Below, piece by piece: positions 19,128 to 31,400 of a stretch of DNA of 64,000 nucleotides. The stretch comes from Tritrichomonas foetus (taxonomy: Eukaryota > Parabasalia > Tritrichomonadida > Tritrichomonadidae). Made by a program: the position numbers and the translations under genes. The stretch is taken from NCBI GenBank assembly GCA_001839685.1, contig MLAK01000849.1:14204-78203 (forward strand). Direction: 5' to 3'. Numbering within the stretch: the first letter of the stretch is position 1; each line of letters starts with the position of its first letter. The notes under the pieces were generated by a model. It did no database searches. It had not been told where the DNA came from and saw only the letters and a list, made by a program, of their open reading frames with translations.

Positions 19128-22100
19128 ATGCTTTTTTTCCTTTCGTTGATCATCTATCACTCAGGCGCAGCGCCAACGACACCAATCGTATTCACCAATA
19201 TCGATAATCAGAAATACAATGATGTTTATAGATATGACGTTTCTATGACAGAAGGTTCCAAATATCTTGTTGAAATTGCTTGCACAGGTGGATCACATTC
19301 TCTTGAAAGATTCCCATTTACAAACATGTTTGATGGAAATAAATCATCATGGTGGGAAAGTGGCGGTAATATTGGATCGAAACCGATCAATGTTTCATTT
19401 ACTTTTAGTCAACCATTAGAAATTGGACGAATCATCTTTCTCGATACTCGTAATGGATTTCCTTTACATTTCAAAGTTTATGGTACTTCTGGTGAAGAAA
19501 GCGCTGCTAAATTACTTCTTGAACAAGAATATTCAAGCAAAACAAGTGAATATTTTATTATTGAATTTGAAAAAGCTACATACAAGACATTGACTCTCGA
19601 ATATTTGAAATCCGATTTTCATCATGCAGTTATTGATGAAATAGCTTTTTATAAAGAAGATAAATTCTTAGAAGAATCAAATGCTATATTCACAGATGGA
19701 ACATGGTCAGAATTAACAGATGTTTCTAAATATTCAATATTCAAAAATATCTATAAAAATCATCCAGATTCTGAAACATATCAAAAAATTGTTTCAACTG
19801 CTGATCAAGTTTATGCTAATCCAAGTATTAAAGATACAGTTTTTGTTCTTCAACAAAGAGAACCAGCTCGAAATGGTTCAACTTTGCATGGTCAAAGTTT
19901 CCATTCAGGTGTTCCAACAGGTTATTATGTAACATCAAATGAAACAATTTATGTATTTTGTGAAACATATAACAATGTCAATAGACCAGTTATTACATTT
20001 AACAAATATTTAGACAAAAATGGAGACTTTATTAAAGAATATAGTCTTTCTAAAGGATATAATAAAGTTGTTGTTCAAAATATGATTGATAGAAATTTAA
20101 GTGTTGGATATATTGCCTATATGTCATTCAAAGCAAGCTATTTGAACGGTGATTTTGCACCGAAATGTCGTTTTGTTGGAGGTAAACGATTTCCATTTTA
20201 CCACCAAGGAGTTACCAATTTAGATGATTATGTTGCAGAACTTCGAGAATGGGGTACGAAGAAACAATGTAATTATTCTGAATTTTATTTTCATCCAGAA
20301 GAGAATAATTATCCAGATCTTACTATTATGATGAATAAAGACAATGTTCTTGTTAACACTGTTACTGGTGCAATGGAAGCTTTAAAAAGAAATGAAGCAG
20401 ATGGGAAAACATTTGATGATACATTAAATATTTGGCAACTTTTAGTTGATAGATATGCGGAATATGATGGTTTTGATGACAATGATGAATCGAATATTCA
20501 TCATCGCCGAACAGGATTATTACATTCTATTATAATTGCCCAAGCAGGCAAACCATTTGCATGGTCAGATGGTTTCTTCACAGGATATAATGCAGGAGCA
20601 CGCACAGAAGGCATTTGTACAGGTGCTAACAATGGTTGGTCATATGGAATGTATCATTATGAAAGCATTTTCCATGGAGGATGGGGATTTTATCATGAAT
20701 GGGGTCATTCATATGATAACAGCCAAGTTGTTGTATCCGAAACCACAAATAATATGTATTCAGCGATGATGCAACGAATTGATACACCATTCAGTGGTTG
20801 GAGAATATATACCGATGACTTATTCAAACGAATTATGACCAAAACATTAAACATCACATTTGATGTTGGCCATCAATTAGGTTTGTTAAGACAAGTTGAA
20901 ATGTTTGTTGGGACTAAACATTTTCATTCAACTTATATGAGATGGTTAAGAGAAAACAAATTTGTCAATCAATCGCAATTTAAACACCAATTGGCAAGAT
21001 GGGTTACAGGTGCATCATTATGTTTTAATTATAATTTTGCTACATTATTGGACATATATTATGTGAATTATACAATTGACAAAGAATTAGTTAAATCAGT
21101 TACTAAAAATTTAAGACCAATTCCAAACACTCTGAAGTTATATCATGATCGATTTGAACTTTATGAAAAAGGTAAATTCCCACAACTTCCAAATAATGTG
21201 AAAGCTATCATTAAACATTCAACAATTGTTGATAATGTACAAAAAATCGTTATTGGTTTAGAAGGAATTGAGAATGAATGGGATTATCTTATGGGCTATG
21301 AAGTTAAAACAGTTGAAGGTGAAATCATTGATTATGTGCATACATCATCATTAACAATTCTTAAAGGTGAATCAGCCGAGTATGTTATTACACCAATTAC
21401 TCTTGATATTCAACGATTAAAACCAATTCGTGTTAAATTCGACAATCAAATGACAAAACTACCGAAAGATAAATGGAATGTTACTATTTACCCATATGGA
21501 ATGCAACTTAATTCAAATGGAAAAGATAATTTTGAACCAAAGAATCTGTTAGATAATGATCCATCTACCTGTTTATTCTATAATAAATATGATGATCCAT
21601 TGAAATCTGTTGGTTTTATCCTAGATCTTGGTGAGACAACGAAATTCAATGGATTTTCATTACATAATTCATATGATTCAAGTTTTGGAGATGGTGTTAA
21701 TTATTCTATTTATTACAGTAATGACAATTCAACTTGGAAAGAAATTCCTCAAGGAACAAATAATACAAATGCATTAGGACAATCAAAGACATCGAAGAAT
21801 GAAAGATTACAAATTAATTTTGAAGAATATTCAGGTCGTTATATTAAATTCTTGAAGAATGATTTAGATAACACAAACCAGAATTATGCCAAATTCTGTG
21901 ATTTCAATCTTTATGCATTTGTCAAGAGTCCAGAAGTCGTTCAGGATCCTACAGAAAAAGATTATATTGATTATATTGAATATACTCAAAACTATCCTCC
22001 TCCTCCAGATCCAACACCAGGACCGATACCAAAACCAACATTAACCCCACTTCCAACACCACCACGAGCATCACAATCTCCATTAGCAACAATTACTCCA

Positions 22101-23327
22101 TTAGTAACTCCTTCAGTATCCCCATTAGCAACAAAAACACTATTGGCAACATCAGAAGAAACAGAAAAGGAACCAAAACCAACAGATATTCCATTAGATG
22201 ATGTTCCAATTGTTAAACCAGAAGATAAAGAACAAAAACCATTAGGTGATATTATAGAAGATTCAACAATTAATATCACTGAATCCATTAATAAAGAACC
22301 AAATCAAGATTCTAATCAACAATATGTTTATGAGGTTAAAAGTGAAAAAAATGTTACGATTAGTTTTATAGATGAAGGATCTAAAGATTTTTATCTGAAA
22401 CCAACAAATAATAACAATATTATTATTAATGAAACTCAATCCGAGTTTGGAGTTATTTTGAATGATAAAACAACATCAACTATTATTGTTAATCAAGAAG
22501 AATTAAATATGAATATTATTGGTAAAGGTGAACTGAATATTAAAACTGATCAAGATTTAGACACGATTAAAATTGGTGAAGTTACTATTGATAATGGAGA
22601 ATTTATTAATCTTAATATTGGCAAAGAAACTGAATTAAAGATGATGAAATTAAATATGTATGGAAAAAGTAAATTCAATACATTTAATGATCATACAGTA
22701 TCAGTAGAGACAATTATTCTAAACCAAGGAGCATCATCAGAAATTACTAATGTTCAAGTTTCTAAAGAAATTACTATTTCACATGGAGCAACTATGAATG
22801 TTGAAAATGTTTATTTTGATTCGTCATCAAAAATGAACATTTTATTTGATGATTTATTTAAACGTTCAATTTCCATTCAAAGTAAAGGATTATTTTCATC
22901 ACCAAGATCAATTATAGTCAAATATTCTAAAATTATTGATGAAACATCTGAACCCTATAAATATTTAGAAGGAGGAGAAGAAGAAAATGGTAAGAAAATG
23001 GTTCTTGCAGCATCAGAAAAATTCGATGAATGTGAAGCATGGGCATCTAGAGTAGAATTTGATTCTACGACTACTTATAATTCCGCTAAATGTTTTAAAG
23101 AATTAACACTTACAAAGCTTTATGTTTATAAAGATGAAAGTGCATCTAATAAGAAAGATACAATGTCACCAGCTCTTCTTGGAGGTATTGTTGCAGCTGT
23201 TGTCATTATTATTATAACTATTGTAATTATTATTATTGTTGTTATTATTAAAAAGCGAAGTAAACGTGTTAGTTCTTCATCAGAAGGAAAGAGAAACGTA
23301 TATGCTACAGATGGAACAGTATTTTAA
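19128..23327 (+). CDS. M60-like surface metallopeptidase with F5/8C domains, 1399 aa
   Basis: A type I surface protein. Signal peptide at residues 1-20 (MLFFLSLIIYHSGA). Residues ~45-180 look like an F5/8 type C (discoidin) carbohydrate-binding fold. The central region holds the M60-like (PF13402-type) gluzincin site HEWGH, His523-Glu524-x-x-His527, with Glu538 ten residues later, fitting HExxHx(8-28)E. A second F5/8C-like domain spans about 780-920. A Pro/Thr-rich stalk (about 945-1000) follows, then a beta-rich Asn/Ile-repeat region, a single Ile/Val-rich membrane segment near 1345-1370 and a ~28-residue basic cytoplasmic tail ending DGTVF. M60-like enzymes are associated with cleavage of mucins and host glycoproteins; trichomonads have many. 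Zinc proteolysis outside the cell is a family-based inference. Stop reads TAAA. Not overlapping any neighbour. Confidence 0.92.
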   Translation: MLFFLSLIIYHSGAAPTTPIVFTNIDNQKYNDVYRYDVSMTEGSKYLVEIACTGGSHSLERFPFTNMFDGNKSSWWESGGNIGSKPINVSFTFSQPLEIGRIIFLDTRNGFPLHFKVYGTSGEESAAKLLLEQEYSSKTSEYFIIEFEKATYKTLTLEYLKSDFHHAVIDEIAFYKEDKFLEESNAIFTDGTWSELTDVSKYSIFKNIYKNHPDSETYQKIVSTADQVYANPSIKDTVFVLQQREPARNGSTLHGQSFHSGVPTGYYVTSNETIYVFCETYNNVNRPVITFNKYLDKNGDFIKEYSLSKGYNKVVVQNMIDRNLSVGYIAYMSFKASYLNGDFAPKCRFVGGKRFPFYHQGVTNLDDYVAELREWGTKKQCNYSEFYFHPEENNYPDLTIMMNKDNVLVNTVTGAMEALKRNEADGKTFDDTLNIWQLLVDRYAEYDGFDDNDESNIHHRRTGLLHSIIIAQAGKPFAWSDGFFTGYNAGARTEGICTGANNGWSYGMYHYESIFHGGWGFYHEWGHSYDNSQVVVSETTNNMYSAMMQRIDTPFSGWRIYTDDLFKRIMTKTLNITFDVGHQLGLLRQVEMFVGTKHFHSTYMRWLRENKFVNQSQFKHQLARWVTGASLCFNYNFATLLDIYYVNYTIDKELVKSVTKNLRPIPNTLKLYHDRFELYEKGKFPQLPNNVKAIIKHSTIVDNVQKIVIGLEGIENEWDYLMGYEVKTVEGEIIDYVHTSSLTILKGESAEYVITPITLDIQRLKPIRVKFDNQMTKLPKDKWNVTIYPYGMQLNSNGKDNFEPKNLLDNDPSTCLFYNKYDDPLKSVGFILDLGETTKFNGFSLHNSYDSSFGDGVNYSIYYSNDNSTWKEIPQGTNNTNALGQSKTSKNERLQINFEEYSGRYIKFLKNDLDNTNQNYAKFCDFNLYAFVKSPEVVQDPTEKDYIDYIEYTQNYPPPPDPTPGPIPKPTLTPLPTPPRASQSPLATITPLVTPSVSPLATKTLLATSEETEKEPKPTDIPLDDVPIVKPEDKEQKPLGDIIEDSTINITESINKEPNQDSNQQYVYEVKSEKNVTISFIDEGSKDFYLKPTNNNNIIINETQSEFGVILNDKTTSTIIVNQEELNMNIIGKGELNIKTDQDLDTIKIGEVTIDNGEFINLNIGKETELKMMKLNMYGKSKFNTFNDHTVSVETIILNQGASSEITNVQVSKEITISHGATMNVENVYFDSSSKMNILFDDLFKRSISIQSKGLFSSPRSIIVKYSKIIDETSEPYKYLEGGEEENGKKMVLAASEKFDECEAWASRVEFDSTTTYNSAKCFKELTLTKLYVYKDESASNKKDTMSPALLGGIVAAVVIIIITIVIIIIVVIIKKRSKRVSSSSEGKRNVYATDGTVF

Positions 23328-24255
23328 AAGGGAAATCCAAGAATTGACTCTTCATGTAGCTACATTTTATCTCAGTTCCTGACAATAGTGTCAAATTTCA
23401 ATTTTTACTCTAAACTTAAGTAAACACTAAGGCGTGAACATAATAATTTATGTATTGAATTATTGTATAATTTGATTTTTTTTTACTCAATGAATATGTT
23501 CTTTTATTAAATCCATTTAATGCTTGTATAAATTTATCTCTGTAAAGTTTACTTGAATTGGAATGAATGATATCGCCATAGAAACTCTATACTATATACA
23601 TAAACTTACTGAATTATAAATGAAAAGATTAATCCGAAAACACTTTATTATTTTGATTGTCTTTATGTTTATGAATTTAGAAATAAATAGGGACCGTTTC
23701 TCAAACTACGAAAAAAAAAGCAATATTTAATAGGAAAAAGAACATTTTCTCACACATTAATTTCAAGATTATATAACTTTTATAAAATAGGAATTCCTAA
23801 TTAAGAAACAGAGACATAAATACTTATAGTGTATCCATTTCATTTTCATCTTTGATATTCAAAAGTGGAAGTAAACCTAGAGTTCTTAATTAATAAAGTT
23901 TATCATATTTTTATGTCCTTTTTAATCTATTCAAAAGATTGATTCCAAAAGAAATTAAAAATGATTTTTAATTTTTGAGATTTATAATATGATTTTTGTT
24001 ATTGATTCAACACCTGTTGCATAGAACTCCAGTATTACATACAACTACAACATTCTGAATCAAAATGACAAAATCATTATTCGTTAGAATCTCATGTTCA
24101 AAGTCTTGTTTCAATTTTAGTGAAAAGAGGGCTCAAAGAAATGTGAAAAACTCAACAAAATGAAATTTACCAAGTAAAAACGATAATATTAAGAATTTAA
24201 CAAATATTTATTTTAAATAGTTAATGAGCACGAAAAATGAACGCAATATTAATAA
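23328..24255. other. AT-rich spacer
   Basis: 3' flank of the M60 gene. No ORF, repeat or structured element supported. Confidence 0.35.
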
Positions 24256-24468
24256 TTAATGTTGAGACTGTCCGTTTACGATTGCGTTTAGCAGAGATTC
24301 AGCAGATCCTGGGATTTCGGAATCGATTTTGATGAGTAAATTGGATAATTGTGCTAAATGGGATTCGATTGGTTTATATTTTGGATTATTAAGCATCAAA
24401 GAAATGACGGCAGCAAAGCAATTTGAGGCTTTCATTGATTCTGTTTGTTGAGGAGTTGTTTGAGACAT
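24256..24468 (-). CDS. Small hypothetical protein, 70 aa
   Basis: Starts with ATG at 24468 (MSQTTPQQTE). An upstream extension to 24498 would need a GTG. The sequence is compositionally coding-like: helical (CFAAVISLML, LAQLSNLLIKI) with a polar N-terminus and NGQSQH end. I recognise no family. It could be a small subunit of a helical complex. It is isolated from other genes. Confidence 0.45.
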   Translation of the reverse strand: MSQTTPQQTESMKASNCFAAVISLMLNNPKYKPIESHLAQLSNLLIKIDSEIPGSAESLLNAIVNGQSQH

Positions 24469-24974
24469 GATAGAAACCCTAATTTTGATTTTCACCACAC
24501 ATGTCAGACCAACATTTTACTTTTAGATAAAACATATTTTGCATCATGAATAAGCAAAAATATATATATATTTGATGTCAAAAATGCATGAATTACAAGA
24601 CATAAACTTCAATATTTCAATTATCTCACAAATTGCCATTTCTGGAAATGATATTCTGAGACGGTTGCTTAAATTAAATATCTATCTATACCTATCTATA
24701 TTTAGCTTATTCACTTTTTATCCGTCTTATTAGCCATCGATTTCACCTGTGACAGTCCTTTGAATCATTTAATACATTTGTTCAAAGCACATCTACTCTA
24801 ATGAAATCATAAACGAATAATTTATTATCAAGCAAATGTGATTTTTGATTCATGAAAATTAACTTTTGTTCAACCTCAACCTTCTGAAAAACTTCGCAAA
24901 AATAAAATATCAAATGCTGATTCTGTATATTTTTGGCAGTTCATGAACTACGAAATCTCCTTGTCTACAATTGG

Positions 24975-25364
24975 TTATACTCTTTCTATTTCTTTGGTTT
25001 TGTTACAATTTCTTTCTTTTCTTCAAATTCAGGAATACTGTCTGCTTCTTCTCTTTTTTGAAGTTCTTTTTGGCGTTTTTGTTGCACAATACTTTCGGGA
25101 TCCTTTGGATCGTTTTTCTTTCATCAATATTTAGACAGGATATGGTTCAGATATGATGAAAAATCATTTCTAATGTGTCCTGTTGAACTGAATACCTCCA
25201 TATCCCATATTATTTTCGAATAATTGAAGTAACAGATCAATTTGTTGATTATGGTCATCTGATTCTGATTGAGGTAGTGTATTAGTAAATACAAAATTAA
25301 ATTTAATATATTGTAGTATTTCGTTGTTTTGTATTTTTGATGATTTATTATTGATATCATTCAT
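24975..25364 (-). pseudogene. Decayed gene with frameshift and stops
   Basis: Two coding-like blocks lie head to tail in different frames. Block 1 (25364 to 25170) begins with ATG and reads an acidic helical protein (TLPQSESDDHNQQIDLLLQL then FENNMGYGG). Block 2 (about 25117 to 24975) has no ATG and reads DPKDPESIVQQKRQKELQKR then EEADSIPEFEEKKEI to a TAA. Between them are stop codons and a frame change. No trichomonad intron signal (GTATGT start or ACTAAC...CACAG end) is present to join them. A 21-bp duplication including the ATG is found just upstream. Parent gene unknown. Confidence 0.45.
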
Positions 25365-25465
25365 TTATTATTGATATCATTCATTATTCTTTGTTTAATT
25401 TCCACTTTTCAAAAGAAAATCCAAAATATCTCTAAAAAACATTTATTTCGAAAAGATTATAAAAA

Positions 25466-28400
25466 TTAGACTTGATCTTTTTCGATTCCTAAAAGTTCAA
25501 GTTCTTCTTCAGCTAAATTATCGATAAGAATTTGTAAGTTAGCATTCTCATTATCAACATTAAAGTTGATTAATTCTGTAACGACCTCTTTCATAGTATC
25601 ATTTTTCCTCCGAAGCTTGAGGTTTTTCTTCTTTAGACGATCAACAGCCTCTCGATTAGTTTGTTTCCTCTTATCTGATGCTGATGTAATATCTGTAATC
25701 GTCCGATGCAGTTCTTCAACATCACCATTTTGAATTCCTTCAGTAAAAGCTCTTGATATATGATTAATGGCTCCTTCAATATCGTTTGATTGATATCCAA
25801 CATTGTTTGCTTCTTCGACAATTCTATTGTTAAACCTTTTTGCTTTATTACACTCATTCTTATATTCAATAACTCCATTTAACAATTTTGCCATCTCTTC
25901 TTTCGTAAGAGGTAGCGCGTAGTCTCTTAATTCATCATTATCAAGCATTTTGAAGACTTCTGAAATGAATGAATTGCATTGATTTATGATTTGACTGGTT
26001 TCTTTATGATAAGCTTCATTTTCTTTCTTAGAAATTTCCATTGTATTGAATAAATCGTTATTTTGTGTTAATAAATCAGAAAGAACTTGAATAGCTGGTT
26101 GTTCATTATCATAAACTCGTAATTCATTTTTAAGGCTTTCAAGTTCATTTGATTGAGCAACTAAAAGTCTTTTAGCTGCTTCGAGTTCATTTATTTCTTT
26201 TCTGGAAATTCTAAGTTTCTTCTTTAATTTAATAATATGAGAAGCTGTTGAATCAACTTGATCTTTATATTCTTTGACTTTTTCTGAAAGATCATGAATT
26301 TCAGTTTTCATTGTGCGAATTCTTTGTTCGTATTCGAGATTCTTTGATTCAGCTGATGATGCTTGAAGCTTGAGTTTTTGATTTTCTGTAGTAATTAATT
26401 CATTTTCTTTTGTAAGTGTTTCATTTCTTTTAATGACTTTTTTATTCGTTGCTACTAAGCTTTGCTCTTTCGATCGAGAAATTTGAAGGTCTGATGTGCT
26501 TTGCTTACTCTTCGTGTCAGCATTTTCAAATAATACAGTAAGTTGTGCGTATTTTTGTTGAACGATATCAAGTTGACCTGTTAAACTTTTAATTTGAGAA
26601 GCTTGTGTCTTATTTTCGATTTGAATTGCATTGTTGATTGTTTCAAGTTCAGAATTTTTCTTCATAAGTGCTTCATTGTTATCCATAATGTTTTTAGCTT
26701 GCACGTTGAATGTAGAATTTTTACTTAATAAAAGACGATTATCAGCTGATAATGACTTGTTTTCTGACATTAGTTGGTTATTTTGATTAGCATAAGCTAT
26801 ACTTTGTTGCCGAATAACTTTAGCTTCGTTTTCAACAGTTTTAACTTTGTTTTTAAGAAGTCTAATTTCAGTCTTTAATTGATCATTTTCGTTTACAATT
26901 TGATCATATTGCTTGGAAAGGTTTTGTGACTCGGTTGAAAGAAATTCATTGTTTGATTTAAGGGATTCTTTTTCTGCTTTAAGTGATTGATTTTCAACTT
27001 GAAGTGATTCAAATTCAGCTGTGTCAGCTTGTTGTGATTTTGCGAGTTGATCATTTTCTGCTGCCAAACGTTTCACTTGGAGGCTAAGTGAAGTAATTTT
27101 AGAATTAAGTTGTCTATTTTCAGCTGTAACGTTATCAATTCTAGTTGCTAAACTTTGTTTTTCAGCATATAGTTGCTTATTCTGATTCATCAAAGAAGTA
27201 ATTTGTGATGTTTGTGATTCTGCTTTTGTAGAAATTGCTTTATTTTCCATTTTCAAAACATCCAATTCATCAGTTGCTTTAGCTAATTTTTCAGCCGAAA
27301 TATGAATTTGATCATTAAATGAATCAAACTTGGATTGAAGTGTGGCGTTATGAGAAATAGCAGTTTCTTTCTCATTTGTAAGTGTCTCAATTTTGGCAGT
27401 AAGGCCTGTAATTTGCTCAGTGATTTCTTTCTTTTGTTCAATAACCTCATTCAAACTTTTGGTGGCTTCTTCGTTCTCTGCCTTAATTTTATCATATTGT
27501 GAAGTAATAGTGGTATTTTTGAGTGTTAAATTACGATTTGTCTCAAATAAATTCGAATTTTCACTAGTCAATGATGCATTTTGTGCTTTCAAATTCTGAA
27601 TATCAGAGATATATTGAGAATTTTCTGCAGAGAATCGTTGATTGGTTTTGGTTAAATCTCTTATCTGTGTTGAAAGTGTCAAGTTTTCTGATGTCAAGTT
27701 TTGTAATTTAGCATGAATTACTTGATTTTCATCAGACAGGCTTTGATTAATTTTCGTTAATTCTTTATTGTCTTGTGATTCTTTTTCAGATTTTTTAGAA
27801 AGAGATAAATTCTTTTCTTTCAATTCTAAATATAATTCTTCAACTTCATTGTATTTACGAACCAGAGTCTGATTCATTTGGGTAAGGGAATCACGTTCGT
27901 TGCTAAAGTTTTCAATTGCTGCAGTTTTAACTTTAATGATATCATTTAAATTTTGAATCTCAATTTCATGAGTTTTAGTTTGAATTTGATATTTTTCAAT
28001 TGCTTTCTGCATTTCTGTGTATTTTTGTTGAAGTTGATCGATAGAATTCACACCAAAGAAAACAAGGTTTTCATTATCTTTCTTCTTCATTTCTATTTCT
28101 TTACGCTCATTAGAATTCTTCTCTTCAAATGTTGTTGATTTAATTGTTTCTATTTCAGATTTCAATTTGCCGTTTTCGTCAATTAGAATGGAATAGCTCT
28201 GTCTGATATCCTTAATCTTTTCTTTTCTTAATGCGAGTTTTGACCTTAGACTATCTAAAACAACTTCAACATCTTCTGCTTTTTCGCATTTAGTGAAAGT
28301 AGATAAGGCTAATACAATCGTTTTTATGCGTTGATTAGCTACTTCTAATTCACTTTGGCATTGCTGAAAATCATTTCTAGAATTAGAAAGTTCGGTTTCA

Positions 28401-31400
28401 AGAACTTTAACACGATTAGAAAGTAATAGCTTTTCATCACGAACTTTAGTTAAATTCTTAAGTTGATTATCAACTTTTTCGAGAGAATTGGTAAGCTCTG
28501 TAATCTTTTGATTGTATTTGGCTTCATTTTGTGTGTTTGCAAAGTTAAGCTTTTCTATTTCTTGATTCCTAGAGTCAAGAAGAGCTGATACAGTTGAAAA
28601 CAAGTCATCAACATTTGCAAATGAAACAATTGAATGGAATCTTTCAAATTCATATTTCATGAGTTCAATTTGATCATCTTTATCATCAACTTCTTTCTTC
28701 AACGCTAGCGTAGCTTGATGTGATTGAACATTCTCTTCAGTAATTTGTGATCTAGCTTCATTTAATTTCTGTGATAAACGATCTATTTGAGAACGTTGTA
28801 ATTCATTTTTCTTTGTTAAATCATTAATAAGTAAGAATTGTTTTCTATTATCAGCATTTGAGGAATTTAAGGCTTCTTGAAGTTTTTTAACTTCATCAAC
28901 AGCTTCTTTTTTGGCTGTTTGGAGTTCTAAAATTGAATCTTTCAGGCCATCAATTGATGTAAACTCTATAGTCTCTTGGATGGAATTAACTTCTTCATTG
29001 AGTTTTTCATAACTTTTTTGAAGATCTTGGTTTTCTTCAGATTTAATAGAAAGAGCATTTTCTTGTTCACTAATATTCTTTTCTAAGTCTTCAATATGAT
29101 CCTTTAACAATTGAATTTCTTTCTTCTGTGAAATATCACTGTGATTCAATGTGGAAATTTGAGCATGACATTCAGACAAATCTTGTTTCAATTTCTTTGT
29201 TTCATTTTTAACTGTGGCTACTTCATCAACACGCTGAGCATCAATTTTTTGGAGCTGTTCACATTTATTCATATATTGTTTAGCCAGATCAAAGGCTGTT
29301 TCTGGTGAATCTGTTTGATAGATTTTATAGAGTTTGTTAATGATAGAGTGGCACCTCTCAATTTCAATTTCATTTTCATCAATGATTTTTTGTGCTCTGG
29401 CTAATTCATTCTTTTGTGAATCAACTGATTCATTTAATATTGATACTTCTTTGGTAGACGTCTTCTTAAGAATTTCATTTTCTGTAAACATTCTCGTATT
29501 TTCTTCTGTAACTATTCGTTCAGTCTTTCTCAATTTTTCAACAAGATCTTTGAGACGTTGATTTTCGTCCCTCATTGGGAGTAACTCAGTGTTCACTTGT
29601 TGAATTAGCATTGCATTTTCACGTCTTAAATCTGTATTTTCCATGAAGAGTTGATCTGCTTTTTCTGTATTTGTTTGAATATTTTTCATTAGATTATTAT
29701 ATTTTTCAGAAAAGCCGGCATTCTCCTTTACTGTTGCATCAAATTGTTCTTGAAGTGAATTAAGTTCCCTTTGAAGACGTTTAATCGTTGATTCAGTTTG
29801 AAGTCTGTAAGTGTCGTTTTGCTGTTTTAATGATGCATTTTCTTGATTAACGCGAATATTTTCTTTTTCATTTGATGCGATTTTATCAATTTGGCTTTGA
29901 ATTGTGGAATTTTGTTCTTTAATCTTTTCATTCTGTTGAATAATAAGTAAATCCATTGAATTCAATTTAGTGTTTGATTCACTTAGTTTTTGGGACATTT
30001 CTTGAAATTGTTGATGAAATTTCTCATCAACATCATTGGTATTTAATGTTTCATTTGTGGATCTTTCAAGTTCAGAGTGAAGTCTTTCGATTTCTTTGCT
30101 TCGATTGTTTTCTGATTCCATAAGTTCAGAAATAAGCTTCTCTTTTTGTTCAACAACGCTTTGAAGTCTCATAATTTCTTCCTTAAATGAATGAGCTCTA
30201 GTTTCTTTTCTTTCAAATGATGATTGACTTTTCATTAATTGATCTTTCAATAAAGTCATAGATTCTTCACTTTGCTGCATGTTTACACGAAGTGCTTGAA
30301 CCAAATTGTTTAATTCTTTATTTTCTGATGTAGCTTTTTCAAGTTGAGATGTTAACGTAAGATTTTGAATCTTAACTTTTTGAAGTTCCTTTTGACTTGA
30401 ATTAAAGACAACAGATGATAATGATTCGGATATTGTTGATTCAGGATGCTTTTGTGACACTAATAGCTTTTCAGCTTCAAGAACAGAGATTTCATTCATT
30501 TGAGATTCAATTGTATTATCTTTTTCTGCTATTTGCTTTTGCATTTCAACTAATTTTGAATTAAGTAAATCGATATCTTGTTCTTTCACATTCTCATTTT
30601 TCTGAAGATTATTGATCTTTTCTTGTGCGTTATTTAATTGAGTTCTCAATAAGTTATTTTCATTTCTTTCATTATCTAATTGATTTTTCATCTTGGAAAT
30701 TTCTTGATTGAGAATAATTTGTTTTGTTTCACTTTGGGCAACTTCTTCTTTCAGTTGGTTTATCGATTCAATCGTATATTGAATATCGTCTGCTGCTGTT
30801 TCATTGCTTTCAATTTGTGTGTCAAGTTGCGAGACTGCATTCGAATATTCTTCTTTCAATTTTTGGATTATTCGATTTTTTTCATCGATTTGAGTTTGAA
30901 GCTGAACTAGTTGGAAACGCATGCTTTTGTATTCTCGAATGGTATCAGCTTGTTCTTGTACCTTTAATTTCAATTGCTGGATTTCAGCCGAATATTCAGC
31001 TTCTATTTCCTCTATATAAGCTTTCTTTTCTTCGAGATCCTCTTGCAGTTGAAGAACCTGAGTATTTCGATTGTGTGATTTTTGCTGTTTGATTTGTTCA
31101 GTTAATTCACTAACTCTTTGTTCAAGTGAGGTAATTTTTGCCTCTCGTTGCCTATAGGCTGTTCCACGATTAAATAAATTTGCTCGCGATTGCCTTTGAA
31201 TTGTGTCGCAAATGTCGTTTCGTGCTTTTGCTAGAACAGATTGAAATGAATCAACTTCAGCAACAAAAGTTGACTTCAACTGGCTTAATTCTCGTCGAAA
31301 TTGATTTATTTTAACACTGCTTTTTGCAACTGAAATTGACAAATGAAAATTATCGTTTCCTCTCATTGGCGATTTATAGCGGCTGGTCGTCGATCGTGTG

